Shown piece after piece: positions 18,340 to 28,078 of a stretch of DNA of 64,000 nt (position 1 is its first letter; every line of letters starts with the position of its first letter). The notes under the pieces are model-generated. The model saw nothing but the letters and a program-made list of their open reading frames with translations, made no database searches and was not told the origin of the DNA. The DNA lies in assembly GCA_944320795.1 (NCBI GenBank), contig CALUIU010000014.1, forward strand, positions 1 through 64,000, written 5' to 3'. This DNA comes from Candidatus Paraprevotella stercoravium (GTDB lineage Bacteria > Bacteroidota > Bacteroidia > Bacteroidales > Bacteroidaceae). Position numbers and translations under genes: made by a program.

Positions 18340-21300
18340 TCAAGAGAGAACTAACTTACGTGTGTTGATATTACCTTTTTTGTCAGTCACTTGAATCAGA
18401 TACATTGGTGATGCATGATTCTTTAATTTAAAGCATGGCTTTTGGGTGGTTAATAAAATATGACCTTCCACATCGTAAACAACTACTTGATGCACATTAC
18501 ATCCTTTTACCGTTACGGTGTTGTTCCGGACATCAAGTGAAAAATCAGAGTTGTCTACTGTCTGATTGATCTGTGTTGAGATTTTGGAACAGTCGATTTT
18601 AACCTTATCTCCTTTCTTTGCCGGAATACTGATCGCATTCCAATCATTTGATTCAGTTTTGACCTCTTTCTCGTTAACATATACCGTTGCAGTAGAAATA
18701 CCCGGGTAGGATACATACAAAGGACTTCCCTGATTGGAAATAATATCCACCGTTTGAGCTTTCAAATCTTTCCAGGAAACATTTACGGTGAAATCACCGA
18801 TAGCCTTTAATCCTTTTACCGATCCGTTTCTCCATACTTGCGGAAGTGCCGGGAGTACTTGAATGGTATCCGTGTGACTTTGCATCAGCATTTCTGCAAT
18901 ACCCGCACAGGCTCCGAAGTTTCCGTCAATCTGGAATGGAGCGTGAGCATCGTACAGATTATAATAGATACCACCGCCTGCGGTGCTGTGATGACGTAAT
19001 GCCAGTTCCAGGATATCATGTGCGTGATCTCCATCCTGCATTCTTGCCCATAAGTTGATTTTCCATCCCATAGACCATCCTGTGGACGCATCTCCTCTTA
19101 ATTTCAGCGAATTCAAGGCAGCTTCAAAATACGGACTTGTAGAGGTGACCTGATTAAAAGGATATACACACATTAAATGTGACATATGGCGATGGCCGTT
19201 TTGTCCTGCTTCATAAGAACTTTCCTTCCATTCTTTCAGCAAAGGATCCCCTGTTTTGACTCCATTCAGTTCTTTACCCCAAGTTCCGGTATATTTTTCA
19301 ATCCTTAAACCTTTGTCAAGTTTTTCCAAACGGTCGGACAGCAGGTTCAGCTGCTGTTCGCTCAGTCCGCTTTGGGCTCCCAGAATTTCAGCGGCTTTTT
19401 GGGTATTGGTAAACAGATCCCAAACTAATTGCTGCGCATGGGCAACTCCGTCTTCTGTGGGGCCATGTTCCGGAGAGTATTCCTTAGGACATACATACTG
19501 TCCGTCTGTATCTTTCACCAGACGTTCCAGCCAGAACTCCGATGCGCTCCACATGGTAGGGAATACTTTGGCCAGATATTCCTTGTCGAGTGTGTAGCGG
19601 TAGTGCTGCCAGAGATGAGTGCAGTACCAGGCATTAGCAATGACATAATTGTGCATGAACGAACCGACTCCTCCAAAGATGTTGTTCTCGGTATAACAGG
19701 TCCAGCCTTTAGTCTGTCCGGCATCTCTGGCATATCCTTTCCATTCATCATGATTCATCGCCATATTGGTAATATAGTTTATAAATGGCATATGAAGTTC
19801 CGAGAGGTTGGTAATCTCAGCGGGCCAGTAATTCATCTGGACATTGATATTAGAGTGAATATCCCCGTTCCATGCAGGCTCTGAAGAGTTGTTCCAGATA
19901 CCTTGCAGATTTGACGGAAGGTCTACTCCGCGTGAAGATCCCAGCATCAGATAGCGTCCGTAATTGAAGTACAATGCTTCCAGCATCAGGGCATAGTCTT
20001 CCGTTCCGGAAGTTCTCTGTGCATATTTCTTTACCAGTTCATCTGTCGGGAGATTATTGTTGGCTCCTTCCAGATTCAAATCCACACGATTGAAGAATGA
20101 AGTATAGTCTGATACATGAGTCGCATACAGATCATTCCAGCCTTTCTGTGCAGCTGCATCAACTCTTTGCAGTATTTTTGCTTCCAGTCCTTCTGTAGCA
20201 GAGGTATAGGCAGGGGAGTAAGCATCGAAGTCAGTACCTCCACCCAATATTACCAAAATTTCATTGGCCGCCTTTACAGTAATGCCCTCCTCGGTTGTTT
20301 CCACAGAGCCTCCTGTCGGTACGACCTTTAAGCGGGCATTATAGCTGACTGTCTGCAGTTTGCCCTTGAAACATGCGTATCCGTTCTTATATTCTGTTTC
20401 GGCCTTTATCCCAGGTTTTCCGGATTCCATCGTAAACCGTAAGCTGAGTTTTCCCGGTTCAGACGCTTTCAGGCGCATGGCAACAATCTTATCCGGGTAA
20501 CTGGCGATATATTCTCGTGTATAGGTTACTGATTTGTCCGGACTCTTATAGACTACAGAAGCAGTGGCATTGGTCAGGTCCAGCTGCCGGTAATAGTCTT
20601 GTACCGGATAGGTGTCTCCATAGCTGAAGCCTTCCTCTCCCAGACTTTCGATATACACACTTCCAAAATTCTCATAGTCTCCGTACTCCGATCCGTTGTC
20701 CTTGCTGGTTCCGGACCATAATGTCTTCTCGTTGAACTGTACTTCTTCTTTCAATACTCCACCGAATATGCTGGCACCGAACTGTCCGTTTCCTATCGGC
20801 AGGCTGTATTCCATCCATTTGTCAGATACGTTCGTAAGTGTGGCAGGTTGTGTGTACCATAGAGTAAGGTTATGTTCGGGTTTATAATCCTTAATCCCTT
20901 TCACTTTATAGTCCGCATACACCATTTCTGTTGGTTCAACAAAATAGACTGGATTGTTCTTGTCGTCAGCGCTCCACAGTCCGATCTCGTTACCGGTCTG
21001 TGCACCCTGCCATTGATTAAATGCAGGTCGTTGTTCGTATCCGTTGACATGGATTTCCCAGGCCGGTGCATAAGCCGAATAGTTGGTTGTATACAGGCGG
21101 AAACTTCCGTCCCATTTTTCTGACCGGGTTTTGATACGTGCGTTGTCGTTGCCGTCTTCTTCTGATGCAAATGCGTAATGACCGGCCTTGTTTACCAGCT
21201 GGAAACTGTTTTCATCACCTACAAACTTCCATAATTGCTCGTCAATCGGGTCCGGATGGGCCAGAACTGCCGGTTCGTTAATTCCCGCATCTTGCATGGT

Positions 21301-21846
21301 GTTTCCATTTTCGCAGAATTTTATGAAATACCAGGTTTCTTTGTCTTCGGTACTGAATTCTGGCAGACGGGTGGTTGTCGCAATAAATTGTAACGGATTA
21401 TTCATGTCTCCCGCAGTATATTCGCCAAGCAATCTCCCTGGTCCGGCTCCACTCCATTGATTCATACTGGAAGTTCCGTCTTTCCGTTGCAGCTCCCAAC
21501 AGTCAGAAAAATTAGCATTCGGACTTGCGATCAGTTTTAAGTGTTCTCCCTGGGTAGAAGAAACATAATAGCCTCCGGAAAATGAGATATAGTTTCCGGC
21601 TTTGCTTTTCATAACAAAATCGTTCTGGTCACCTATCAGTGCCCACTTCTGATTATCAGCAGACGTTTTCTCCGCTGTAATCAATTGTTTTCCTGCCCCC
21701 GGATCTGAAATTGTCGCCAATCTGGTTTTAAACTGTACATAATACCACGTTGTATCGTTCGTTACCGAAAACTTCGGCAGTATTTGTCCTTGCGCTGTCA
21801 TGAAGAACATGGATGCGCACATGAGTATTTTAAATTTATTTTTCAT
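18340..21846 (-). CDS. GH95 alpha-L-fucosidase with N-terminal lectin-like tandem and sorting tail
   Basis: The 1168-aa protein has a signal peptide (MKNKFKILMCASMFFMTAQG). Two homologous ~150-residue lectin-like modules follow, each with WYxxxF plus NQW.GA.. motifs (MNQWSGAGPG, FNQWQGAQTG). The GH95 domain runs about 330-1020: SLPIGNGQFGASIFGGV, NEKTLWSG, PSNLQGIWN, NVQMNYWPAEI, SPEHGPTEDG near 790 and IDGNFGACAG near 974. In the characterised enzyme AfcA the general acid is Glu and the base is activated by Asn/Asp residues; the conserved Asp here is probably that of IDGNFG. The substrate is typically Fuc-alpha1,2-Gal at glycan ends. The tail KGNINTRKLVLS is a type-A T9SS-like end. The gene stands alone, ends at a terminator and has no partner peptide. 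Confidence 0.93.
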   Translation of the reverse strand: MKNKFKILMCASMFFMTAQGQILPKFSVTNDTTWYYVQFKTRLATISDPGAGKQLITAEKTSADNQKWALIGDQNDFVMKSKAGNYISFSGGYYVSSTQGEHLKLIASPNANFSDCWELQRKDGTSSMNQWSGAGPGRLLGEYTAGDMNNPLQFIATTTRLPEFSTEDKETWYFIKFCENGNTMQDAGINEPAVLAHPDPIDEQLWKFVGDENSFQLVNKAGHYAFASEEDGNDNARIKTRSEKWDGSFRLYTTNYSAYAPAWEIHVNGYEQRPAFNQWQGAQTGNEIGLWSADDKNNPVYFVEPTEMVYADYKVKGIKDYKPEHNLTLWYTQPATLTNVSDKWMEYSLPIGNGQFGASIFGGVLKEEVQFNEKTLWSGTSKDNGSEYGDYENFGSVYIESLGEEGFSYGDTYPVQDYYRQLDLTNATASVVYKSPDKSVTYTREYIASYPDKIVAMRLKASEPGKLSLRFTMESGKPGIKAETEYKNGYACFKGKLQTVSYNARLKVVPTGGSVETTEEGITVKAANEILVILGGGTDFDAYSPAYTSATEGLEAKILQRVDAAAQKGWNDLYATHVSDYTSFFNRVDLNLEGANNNLPTDELVKKYAQRTSGTEDYALMLEALYFNYGRYLMLGSSRGVDLPSNLQGIWNNSSEPAWNGDIHSNINVQMNYWPAEITNLSELHMPFINYITNMAMNHDEWKGYARDAGQTKGWTCYTENNIFGGVGSFMHNYVIANAWYCTHLWQHYRYTLDKEYLAKVFPTMWSASEFWLERLVKDTDGQYVCPKEYSPEHGPTEDGVAHAQQLVWDLFTNTQKAAEILGAQSGLSEQQLNLLSDRLEKLDKGLRIEKYTGTWGKELNGVKTGDPLLKEWKESSYEAGQNGHRHMSHLMCVYPFNQVTSTSPYFEAALNSLKLRGDASTGWSMGWKINLWARMQDGDHAHDILELALRHHSTAGGGIYYNLYDAHAPFQIDGNFGACAGIAEMLMQSHTDTIQVLPALPQVWRNGSVKGLKAIGDFTVNVSWKDLKAQTVDIISNQGSPLYVSYPGISTATVYVNEKEVKTESNDWNAISIPAKKGDKVKIDCSKISTQINQTVDNSDFSLDVRNNTVTVKGCNVHQVVVYDVEGHILLTTQKPCFKLKNHASPMYLIQVTDKKGNINTRKLVLS

Positions 21847-21945
21847 GATTGGTATAGTTTTGTGAAGTAAATAAATTCATTTGATTTACTTGTAATCTTA
21901 TACATACAAGTCCTACAACCCGATCATTTATAGTCAACAAAGCAT
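21847..21945 (-). repeat. GH95 leader region homologous to the IS-remnant region at 26635-26850
   Basis: Two blocks are shared with the region upstream of the clan-D hydrolase. The block beside the ATG (ATTACAAGTAAAT... to TATACCAATCATG) matches at 45 of 53 positions by eye. A second block contains CTATAAATGATCGGGTT versus CTATAAATGATTGGGTT. In this copy the blocks are close together; in the other they are about 110 bp further apart. The GH95 promoter probably lies here. Confidence 0.6.
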
Positions 21946-22026
21946 CTTGGTGATTCTTTCCAAACATGCAGATATATAACCTCACTGGAAATTAATCGTT
22001 CAAGATCTCTACCACTTCCAACAAAA

Positions 22027-22068
22027 GAATTGCTGCCACACACTACGTGCAACGTGTGGCAGCAATTC
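22027..22068 (-). terminator. Terminator-like hairpin after the clan-D hydrolase gene
   Basis: A perfect 15-bp inverted repeat (GAATTGCTGCCACAC / GTGTGGCAGCAATTC) with a 12-nt loop lies 22 bp past the stop codon. The T-run on the minus strand is short (CTTTTGTT). Confidence 0.65.
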
Positions 22069-22090
22069 CATAGAGAATGGAGACGCTCCC

Positions 22091-25000
22091 TCAACGTACA
22101 ATCTTCCGGCCTCCTTGTATATAGACTCCGTGAGAAGCGGGAGAGGTTACTCTACGTCCGCTCAGATCGTAAAGAACATCTTTTCCGGAACTGGCATGTC
22201 CGGCATCAATTCCATCCATACCCGAGCTAACGGAAACTACCAACGTAACATCTACAATGGTACCGCTATTGGCAAGAATACCTTTTTCCCCGGTACAAGT
22301 GCCGTCAGCGGCTATCTGCCCGCCGGCATCCACACTGTTCCAGTCGGTCTTGAAACGTATGCGATAGCTTCCGGGCACGGAAGGTGCTGAAAAGTCGGGA
22401 CAGACAATGGTGCTACCCGGATTACGTGCGTCGCCACTTATGACTTCGCCTTTTGAATTCACACCGGATGCATCATCTTCGAAAGAGCCGCTGTAGAAGA
22501 AGAAACTGACCAGATCCGTTCCGCTTTGGTCGGTATCTTCGTTATTGAAGCTAAACTGTCTGTCGTTGTCCAGATCTATATACACATAGCCGTGCATCCA
22601 TGAACCTTCATGTCTGAGCGTAACGCTGATTGTTTCTCCAGGCAGACATTCGAGTTTCATGCCAGGATCTTCCGTCAGGTCTATATAACGCTTTGTGGAA
22701 GAGTTGACGTTGAGCGTTTTGGATGCGCTGGAAACCGGAGCAAAGACTATTTCGGACAAGGCACGGCCATTGTCAGCAGGCCTTGATATATTCTTATCGA
22801 AATTGATGCTGTAAGGCTCGCGCACCTTCTCGGTGACAGTTACCTTTACGCTCGCCGTTACTTCACCATTGCTAACAGAAACAGCCGTGATGACAGCCTC
22901 TCCTGGAGCTATGCCCTTTACTAAACCGTTGGATACGGTAGCCACCTGTTCGTTGTCGGAAGTCCACGTCAAAAGTTTGTTGGTGGCATTGGCAGGAAGC
23001 ACGGTAGCATTGATGACAACGGTATCGCCTTCCTCCACAGTGTATTCATCCTGATCGAACTGAATGTCCGTCACGGCAACCGTTTCCTTGCTGCTGTCGA
23101 AACCGTCGAACACAAATATGCTGCTGCCCGGCAGAGTAAGCGTCAGCGGCTGGTCAATGTCAACAGGCTGGCCCTCGGCAAGCCCGTTGAGGGCATCCTG
23201 CACTGCAAAGGCCTTGCGCAACGTGATGCTGCCACTGATATTGGCGGGGATCTCCAACGCCTCGCGCAACGTGAGGGTGATGGTCTGACTTCCGTTGTCA
23301 CCGTTGCGCAATGTGAGACACGACTTCTCTCCATTCCAGGCACCCCAGCCGTAAATCTCAGACTTAGAACCGGTCCAGGGATCGCCTCCCACCCAATGTG
23401 TATCCATCAGAACATCAGCATTGTTTTTCTGCCACTGGATGCACTCGGCGAGGTCGGACCAGAGCTGACCTCCATTAATGCTGTTCATGAGGTCGTAGTC
23501 GTTGTAAAGTTCCACCATGCCGCTACCGCAGGCAAAAGCGCAACGCAACTCGTTGAGCACATGCTGGTAGTCGCGCGAATCATCGGCAGGAGGTCCGAAC
23601 TTCGTAAGAATGAATCCGTGCGTCATCAGAGTATTGATAGGACAGATAGGAGAATTGGTAATATAGTTCTGGTGAACAAGGTTATCACGGTAAGTGATCC
23701 AGTTTTCCCGGTTCACGCTGTTGTTTCCGATTCTTCCATGATCGTTTTCCTGCCGCCAGGTGGCATCAGTTACCTGATACCAGAAAGGAGAAGCCCAAGT
23801 GCCGACTGTAGTGTTGAAGAAAATATCTTCCTTAAGGTTCTCGCGAACGTACTGCTCCAAACGAATGATTCCCTCTGCGTTTTCGTTTCCGGTGTCACCG
23901 TCGTCGGGACCTACGGAAGAAAACTGTGCGGAGATACCATCGAACTTGAAGAAGTTGAACTGGCCCTGTCCATCGCGATTCTGGTTTCTCACCAGATTTT
24001 CGGCTGCATCAAGGAATACCTGATAGTAAGCGGGGTTGGACAGTTGCATGCCACCACGATTATTGCTGTTCCAATAAGCACGGCGATAGTTTCCGCTCTG
24101 GCCATAACCTCCTACGGGACCGAGCCATGCACCACAGCCTGCATTCATCCGGGCTGCTTCGTAGGCGATATCCCGCATTTCGTTGGGAAATCCGGAATGG
24201 AACGTCCACGGTCCGTAATTATCCCAGCCGTCGTCGATGACAAAGCTGGCAGGTCCTACGCCGAACTTGTCGAACATATTGGCTTTCCACTGGGCCAGTA
24301 CATCCAATACCTGGTCAGCCACCATATTGCTACTCTCCGAGCCGGGAGCGGCATTGTTACGGTTAATATTCAGTTCGTACCAGCTGATGTAGCAAGGAAA
24401 GGCCCGCCAAGGTACAGCCCGCTCACGCTCGCTATAGGCCAGGAAGGAACGTCGCTTCTGTGTCTTTCTGATGGAAGCTTCGCCCTGACGACCATCCTGA
24501 GCAATGAGACCGACAACGGCAGCTACCTTCCAGGTCTGACCAGCAGCGAGCGTGGTGTTGCGGCTCCAACGGCCCTGAATGTTCACGACATCGTCACTGA
24601 TATCAACTCCGGCTTTGGCCTCATATATTTCCACTTTAATCTCGGCGGTGGAAACGATATCTCCCTCGCGGTTGTCGCAAAAGACACGCACAGTAAAGTC
24701 ACCGTCGTTGGGAGCAAAGAAAGAAAATGTATTGTTCTCTTTAGACGTGCCAGTGAAACCATGGTGATAGTCATTGGCCACAACAGAAGCATTCCGATCC
24801 AGAAGGTCCACACCGTCCAGATCAAAACGCTTGTTACCGCTTCGATAGGTAAGGGTAACCACAACCTTCTGGCTTTTCTTTAGCGTAACATTCCTGTTCA
24901 CGATGTAATAGCTTTTGTCTGCGCCTCCCACTTCCGTGACACGGAAGGGAACATCAGCAGTTTCCAATAACGTCCAGGCATCGGCGGAGAGCGTTTCCGT

Positions 25001-26401
25001 GACGGGAGTGGAAACCAGATTCCAATTATCAGCCTCGTCAGTCTCCGTGCCGACGGTATTATAGGCCGTAGGGGTTTCCAGACCGGCAAAGATCCTATCA
25101 CTCATAATGACCTTTCCACGGGTGTTGCCTACAGTAGCGGGTTTGCTTCCTGCAGCGACGGCATCCACATTATAGTTCATGGCGATAACGTCATACATAT
25201 CCACATCATCAATACCAGTCAGTTCCATTTCAGTACGCAGATAGTGACTACCGTCACGCAATACGGCTCGCCATAGAATGCGTATGGCCTTTTCCTTATA
25301 AGTATAAGTGTAAACGGCTTCCAGCGCCTTGCCGTCATAATGTTCGGCACCGCCGACAGCATCGGGATTGGCTGTCAGGTCCTTTGTCGTGAAATCAGTA
25401 AGGGTCATCTGGCTTGCCGCCACTTTGTCGCCTGAGCCGAAGCCCACAACGAAGGGTTCGGAACCGGCCAACAGGTTCATGGCCTTGCTGCCCATGAAAT
25501 ATAGAGCCTTATCGGTTTTGAGGAAACTGGCAGCCAATACATTATTATAAAGCGTGTAGACATTGCCCTGCTGTTCGCTACAGGCTGCGCCCACATTGTC
25601 CTGTTGTTTAGGATAGACCCAGGCATTAGTGTAAGTTTCGCTTGCACGCAGTTCAGGCAGGTCATAGTAAACGACTGAAATGGTCTTGGCGGTATTGTCC
25701 ACATTGACCACACCGAACTTACCTTCTTTCTGTGCGGCTATGACATCTGCAGGGATGAGCTGCCCGGAAACGGTAACGCTCTGCCCGTTGGTATAAGTCT
25801 GGCCGTTAATGGTGACACTTTCGCCGGGAGCCAAGTTGATTACGTAAGTATACATCACCACTTCACTGACGCTCCAGCGACTACCGGCATCGTGAATAGC
25901 ATTATCCTGCCACAGGCCCACGGTAACTGTGGTATTGTCCTCGGGATTGTCATTTCCGACACCGCGGAACCAGTTCATGTATTTGTCCGCAACGGCAGTT
26001 GTTGTGAAAGGGGCGAACTGATAATACTCAGCTCCGGAGATGGCTGCCTTGACTGTCTGCCACGAATTGGCCGCTGACCTATCATCGACAAGCACGGCAA
26101 AATTCGTTCCGTTGGAATAGGTTGCAGCTTTCACATATGACACCCATTTTTTGCGGTCAATGCTGTAAATGAAATAAGCGTCGGCATTAGCTTCGTCCGT
26201 AAAAAAGGCGAATCTTCCTACATTACCATCGGTTCGTGTGGGAGAAGTATACGAGGTCATCCACACATCATTTCCGTTTTTCAGAATGTACATGTGTTCC
26301 GGATTTTCCTCATTCTCTGAAGGAAGAATGATCTCTGTTTGTCCTTGGAGCATGGTGGCGAAGGTTGCAAGCAGAAACGTCAGGAAAAGGATTTTCTTCA
26401 T
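22091..26401 (-). CDS. Secreted clan GH-D-like (GH36/melibiase-like) hydrolase with Big_2, GEVED-like module and sorting tail
   Basis: The start is set at 26401 (MKKILFLTFLLATFATMLQG, a signal peptide); the 14 codons upstream belong to an IS remnant. The N-terminal ~200 residues are lectin-like. The catalytic part has FVIDDGWDNYG near 724 and FNFFKFDGI near 819, matching the (D)DGW and K-x-D patterns of GH27/GH36 enzymes, where the latter Asp is the nucleophile. A Big_2 Ig-like domain follows (~1110-1190), then a GEVED-like module with GYVYIDLDNDRQF shared with the GH16 enzyme, and the tail DLSGRRVTSP, GVYIQGGRKIVR. Related proteins are often mislabelled enterotoxin. A role on alpha-Gal or alpha-GalNAc, as in blood-group glycans, is inferred only. 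It has no partner peptide. Confidence 0.75.
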   Translation of the reverse strand: MKKILFLTFLLATFATMLQGQTEIILPSENEENPEHMYILKNGNDVWMTSYTSPTRTDGNVGRFAFFTDEANADAYFIYSIDRKKWVSYVKAATYSNGTNFAVLVDDRSAANSWQTVKAAISGAEYYQFAPFTTTAVADKYMNWFRGVGNDNPEDNTTVTVGLWQDNAIHDAGSRWSVSEVVMYTYVINLAPGESVTINGQTYTNGQSVTVSGQLIPADVIAAQKEGKFGVVNVDNTAKTISVVYYDLPELRASETYTNAWVYPKQQDNVGAACSEQQGNVYTLYNNVLAASFLKTDKALYFMGSKAMNLLAGSEPFVVGFGSGDKVAASQMTLTDFTTKDLTANPDAVGGAEHYDGKALEAVYTYTYKEKAIRILWRAVLRDGSHYLRTEMELTGIDDVDMYDVIAMNYNVDAVAAGSKPATVGNTRGKVIMSDRIFAGLETPTAYNTVGTETDEADNWNLVSTPVTETLSADAWTLLETADVPFRVTEVGGADKSYYIVNRNVTLKKSQKVVVTLTYRSGNKRFDLDGVDLLDRNASVVANDYHHGFTGTSKENNTFSFFAPNDGDFTVRVFCDNREGDIVSTAEIKVEIYEAKAGVDISDDVVNIQGRWSRNTTLAAGQTWKVAAVVGLIAQDGRQGEASIRKTQKRRSFLAYSERERAVPWRAFPCYISWYELNINRNNAAPGSESSNMVADQVLDVLAQWKANMFDKFGVGPASFVIDDGWDNYGPWTFHSGFPNEMRDIAYEAARMNAGCGAWLGPVGGYGQSGNYRRAYWNSNNRGGMQLSNPAYYQVFLDAAENLVRNQNRDGQGQFNFFKFDGISAQFSSVGPDDGDTGNENAEGIIRLEQYVRENLKEDIFFNTTVGTWASPFWYQVTDATWRQENDHGRIGNNSVNRENWITYRDNLVHQNYITNSPICPINTLMTHGFILTKFGPPADDSRDYQHVLNELRCAFACGSGMVELYNDYDLMNSINGGQLWSDLAECIQWQKNNADVLMDTHWVGGDPWTGSKSEIYGWGAWNGEKSCLTLRNGDNGSQTITLTLREALEIPANISGSITLRKAFAVQDALNGLAEGQPVDIDQPLTLTLPGSSIFVFDGFDSSKETVAVTDIQFDQDEYTVEEGDTVVINATVLPANATNKLLTWTSDNEQVATVSNGLVKGIAPGEAVITAVSVSNGEVTASVKVTVTEKVREPYSINFDKNISRPADNGRALSEIVFAPVSSASKTLNVNSSTKRYIDLTEDPGMKLECLPGETISVTLRHEGSWMHGYVYIDLDNDRQFSFNNEDTDQSGTDLVSFFFYSGSFEDDASGVNSKGEVISGDARNPGSTIVCPDFSAPSVPGSYRIRFKTDWNSVDAGGQIAADGTCTGEKGILANSGTIVDVTLVVSVSSGMDGIDAGHASSGKDVLYDLSGRRVTSPASHGVYIQGGRKIVR

Positions 26402-26417
26402 AATTTTTTGATTGGAT

Positions 26418-26525
26418 TCAATAAGATGATGCAACAGCATCAAATTCTTTGTTAGTTAATGATTTGTATTTTTCTTTAGGAGTCGTATAACCGAATCTTT
26501 TCCTTGGTATGGAGTTTAAGATATT
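26418..26525 (-). mobile_element. IS30-type transposase C-terminal remnant
   Basis: The minus-strand frame reads NILNSIPRKRFGYTTPKE and then KYKSLTNKEFDAVASSY to a stop at 26418. This matches the end of IS30-family transposases (N-x-R-P-R-K-x-L-x-Y-x-T-P-x-E). The frame is broken upstream, so only the tail survives. It abuts the start of the clan-D hydrolase gene. Confidence 0.7.
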
Positions 26526-26634
26526 TGAACAATGCGCATTACCTGTTCCTATGTTATATCTCCTGACACCGTACCTTTTAGAAAGTATTATCTATCTACC
26601 CATTAGTGTTTTTCGTTGGCTCCTTTTTCCATGA

Positions 26635-26850
26635 ATGGTATAATTTTGCAACGCAAATAAATTCATTGAATTTACTTGTAATTTCTTCGTGTAAACTAAA
26701 TTCTTTTTCTTTGTCAGCCGTTATAATATGTTTTTGGTTCATAAAAAGTTTAAGGATATTTACGGTGGCTTACATTAGTGGATTGGCTTCTTTTCCACTA
26801 TGCGACCTTATCCATGCCTACCCTATAACCCAATCATTTATAGCCAACTA
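26635..26850 (-). repeat. Second copy of the GH95-leader-like sequence within a degenerate region
   Basis: The two blocks shared with 21847-21945 lie here at about 26639-26692 and 26827-26847, separated by about 110 bp of AT-rich sequence. They lie between the IS30 transposase tail and the truncated esterase, so they may be part of the inserted element or a transposed promoter. Confidence 0.55.
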
Positions 26851-26970
26851 TGCACCTGTAGGCAAGACTTTGAAACCATTATAACGATGATTCCTGAAGG
26901 CTTGGTCTGCCTGAACAGGCAATCCACCTAAAAAGAAACAGACCAAAACTGTTGTCCATTTGTTTTTCAT
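26848..26970 (-). pseudogene. Truncated SGNH/GDSL-type esterase (signal peptide plus first residues)
   Basis: From ATG 26970 the frame gives the signal peptide MKNKWTTVLVCFFLGGLPVQ, then ADQAFRNHRYNGFKVLPTG and a stop. The stretch FRNHRYxxFKVLP is what I recall as the mature N-terminus of Bacteroidales SGNH esterases, some acting on O-acetylated sialic acid, but the catalytic GNSI block is missing. Sequence identity ends where the IS-associated repeat begins, so an insertion or deletion removed the body. A GntR-type operator-like site lies 66 bp upstream. Confidence 0.6.
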
Positions 26971-27035
26971 GCTAAAAAATTTTTTTACTCTGTACACATT
27001 CTTCAACAGAGTGTTTATGTTGATACTCTTGCTTT

Positions 27036-27057
27036 AACTATGCTGAACTGTGCTGAT
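27036..27057 (-). promoter_or_regulatory. Operator-like 22-bp site, copy 1
   Basis: AACTATGCTGAACTGTGCTGAT on the plus strand differs at one position from the site in front of the GntR gene. It lies upstream of the truncated esterase and about 635 bp upstream of the clan-D hydrolase. Confidence 0.6.
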
Positions 27058-27085
27058 TGTGAGATAAAAAAATATCAAGCGTATT

Positions 27086-28072
27086 CTATACAGAATTTCT
27101 GATATGAACGCGTGTTGGAAGAAATTCCTGTACCGATTCACCGTCCATAATGAATTTTGCGGCTTTTATCCCCATTGACTTCCAATCAACACTGAGGGAT
27201 GTTATACCTACGTCTATAACTTCGTATGCAGGAGTTTCATTATAAGCAATCAGGCCGAAATCTTTTCCACATACCATATTCAGCATCCTACTTTGCTTGA
27301 TTATGTCCACCACGTCAGTCTGCTTTATAACGATATATACCACATCTCTTTCTATTTTGCCTATTTCCTCATCATGTACCACTTCTGAAATGATGTCATT
27401 ATCGTAACAGAAATTTTTGAAGCTGTCAATTGATGATTTTGGATGTTTTGAACTGTCCGGTAAAAGAAAAACTATTTTCCTGTACTTTTTCAGTCTGTCA
27501 GACAGTTTGGATAGTGCATCGTAAAAAGCATCATCAAAATTCTGACAAATGTATGAATAATTTTTCTTATCGAATTTTCCGAAATCAAGTAAAAGTAATC
27601 TTGATGGCGAAATTCTGTTCAGTATTGGTGAGAATCTCTCATTATCGAAGTTCATGACGACATAGTAATTATATCTACCAATGGCATCCTTCATGATTGT
27701 ATTGAATATTCTTTCATTATACTGATGAAACCACAAGTCAACTTTATACGATTGTGAGAGCTTCTTGATAAAGCTTATATACAATGTGTTCTTGAATGCA
27801 GAATATTCGTCAAGCAGCAGCAATATGTTCTTCTGTCTATTTATGACATAATAGCCCTTTCCAGGGGTAGAATCTATCAGCCCTTTTTCACGTAGTTCTA
27901 AGAACGCTTTGAAAACAGTATCCCTGGAAACATTATAAGTTTTGCTAAGATGATTTATCGAAGGCAGACTTGTATCTGTCTTGTACTTTCCCAGCATTAT
28001 ATCCTGTGATATTATGTCCGACAATTGTTTTATCTTTGTGGAATGAAGTCCAAAATTTACCTTTTCACTCAT
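27086..28072 (-). CDS. GntR-type regulator with sugar-sensing (LacI-like) C-terminal domain
   Basis: The start is placed at 28072 (MSEKVNFGLHSTKIKQLSD); the 28 extra upstream codons are hydrophobic and overlap the operator. The 328-aa protein has an N-terminal winged helix (about 8-75) with ISQDIMLGKYKTDTSLPSI, SKTYNVSRDTVFKAF and LREKGLIDSTPGKGYYV, the classic GntR pattern. Residues 80-328 look like a periplasmic-binding/LacI-type effector domain (NILLLLDEYSAF, and GIKAAKFIMDG near the end), as in AraR and Bacteroides FucR-type repressors. It is likely a carbohydrate-responsive repressor, perhaps of fucose- or sialate-related genes. The matching 22-bp sites at 27036 and 28079 suggest autoregulation plus control of the adjacent locus. 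Confidence 0.85.
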   Translation of the reverse strand: MSEKVNFGLHSTKIKQLSDIISQDIMLGKYKTDTSLPSINHLSKTYNVSRDTVFKAFLELREKGLIDSTPGKGYYVINRQKNILLLLDEYSAFKNTLYISFIKKLSQSYKVDLWFHQYNERIFNTIMKDAIGRYNYYVVMNFDNERFSPILNRISPSRLLLLDFGKFDKKNYSYICQNFDDAFYDALSKLSDRLKKYRKIVFLLPDSSKHPKSSIDSFKNFCYDNDIISEVVHDEEIGKIERDVVYIVIKQTDVVDIIKQSRMLNMVCGKDFGLIAYNETPAYEVIDVGITSLSVDWKSMGIKAAKFIMDGESVQEFLPTRVHIRNSV

Positions 28073-28078
28073 CTTCCA

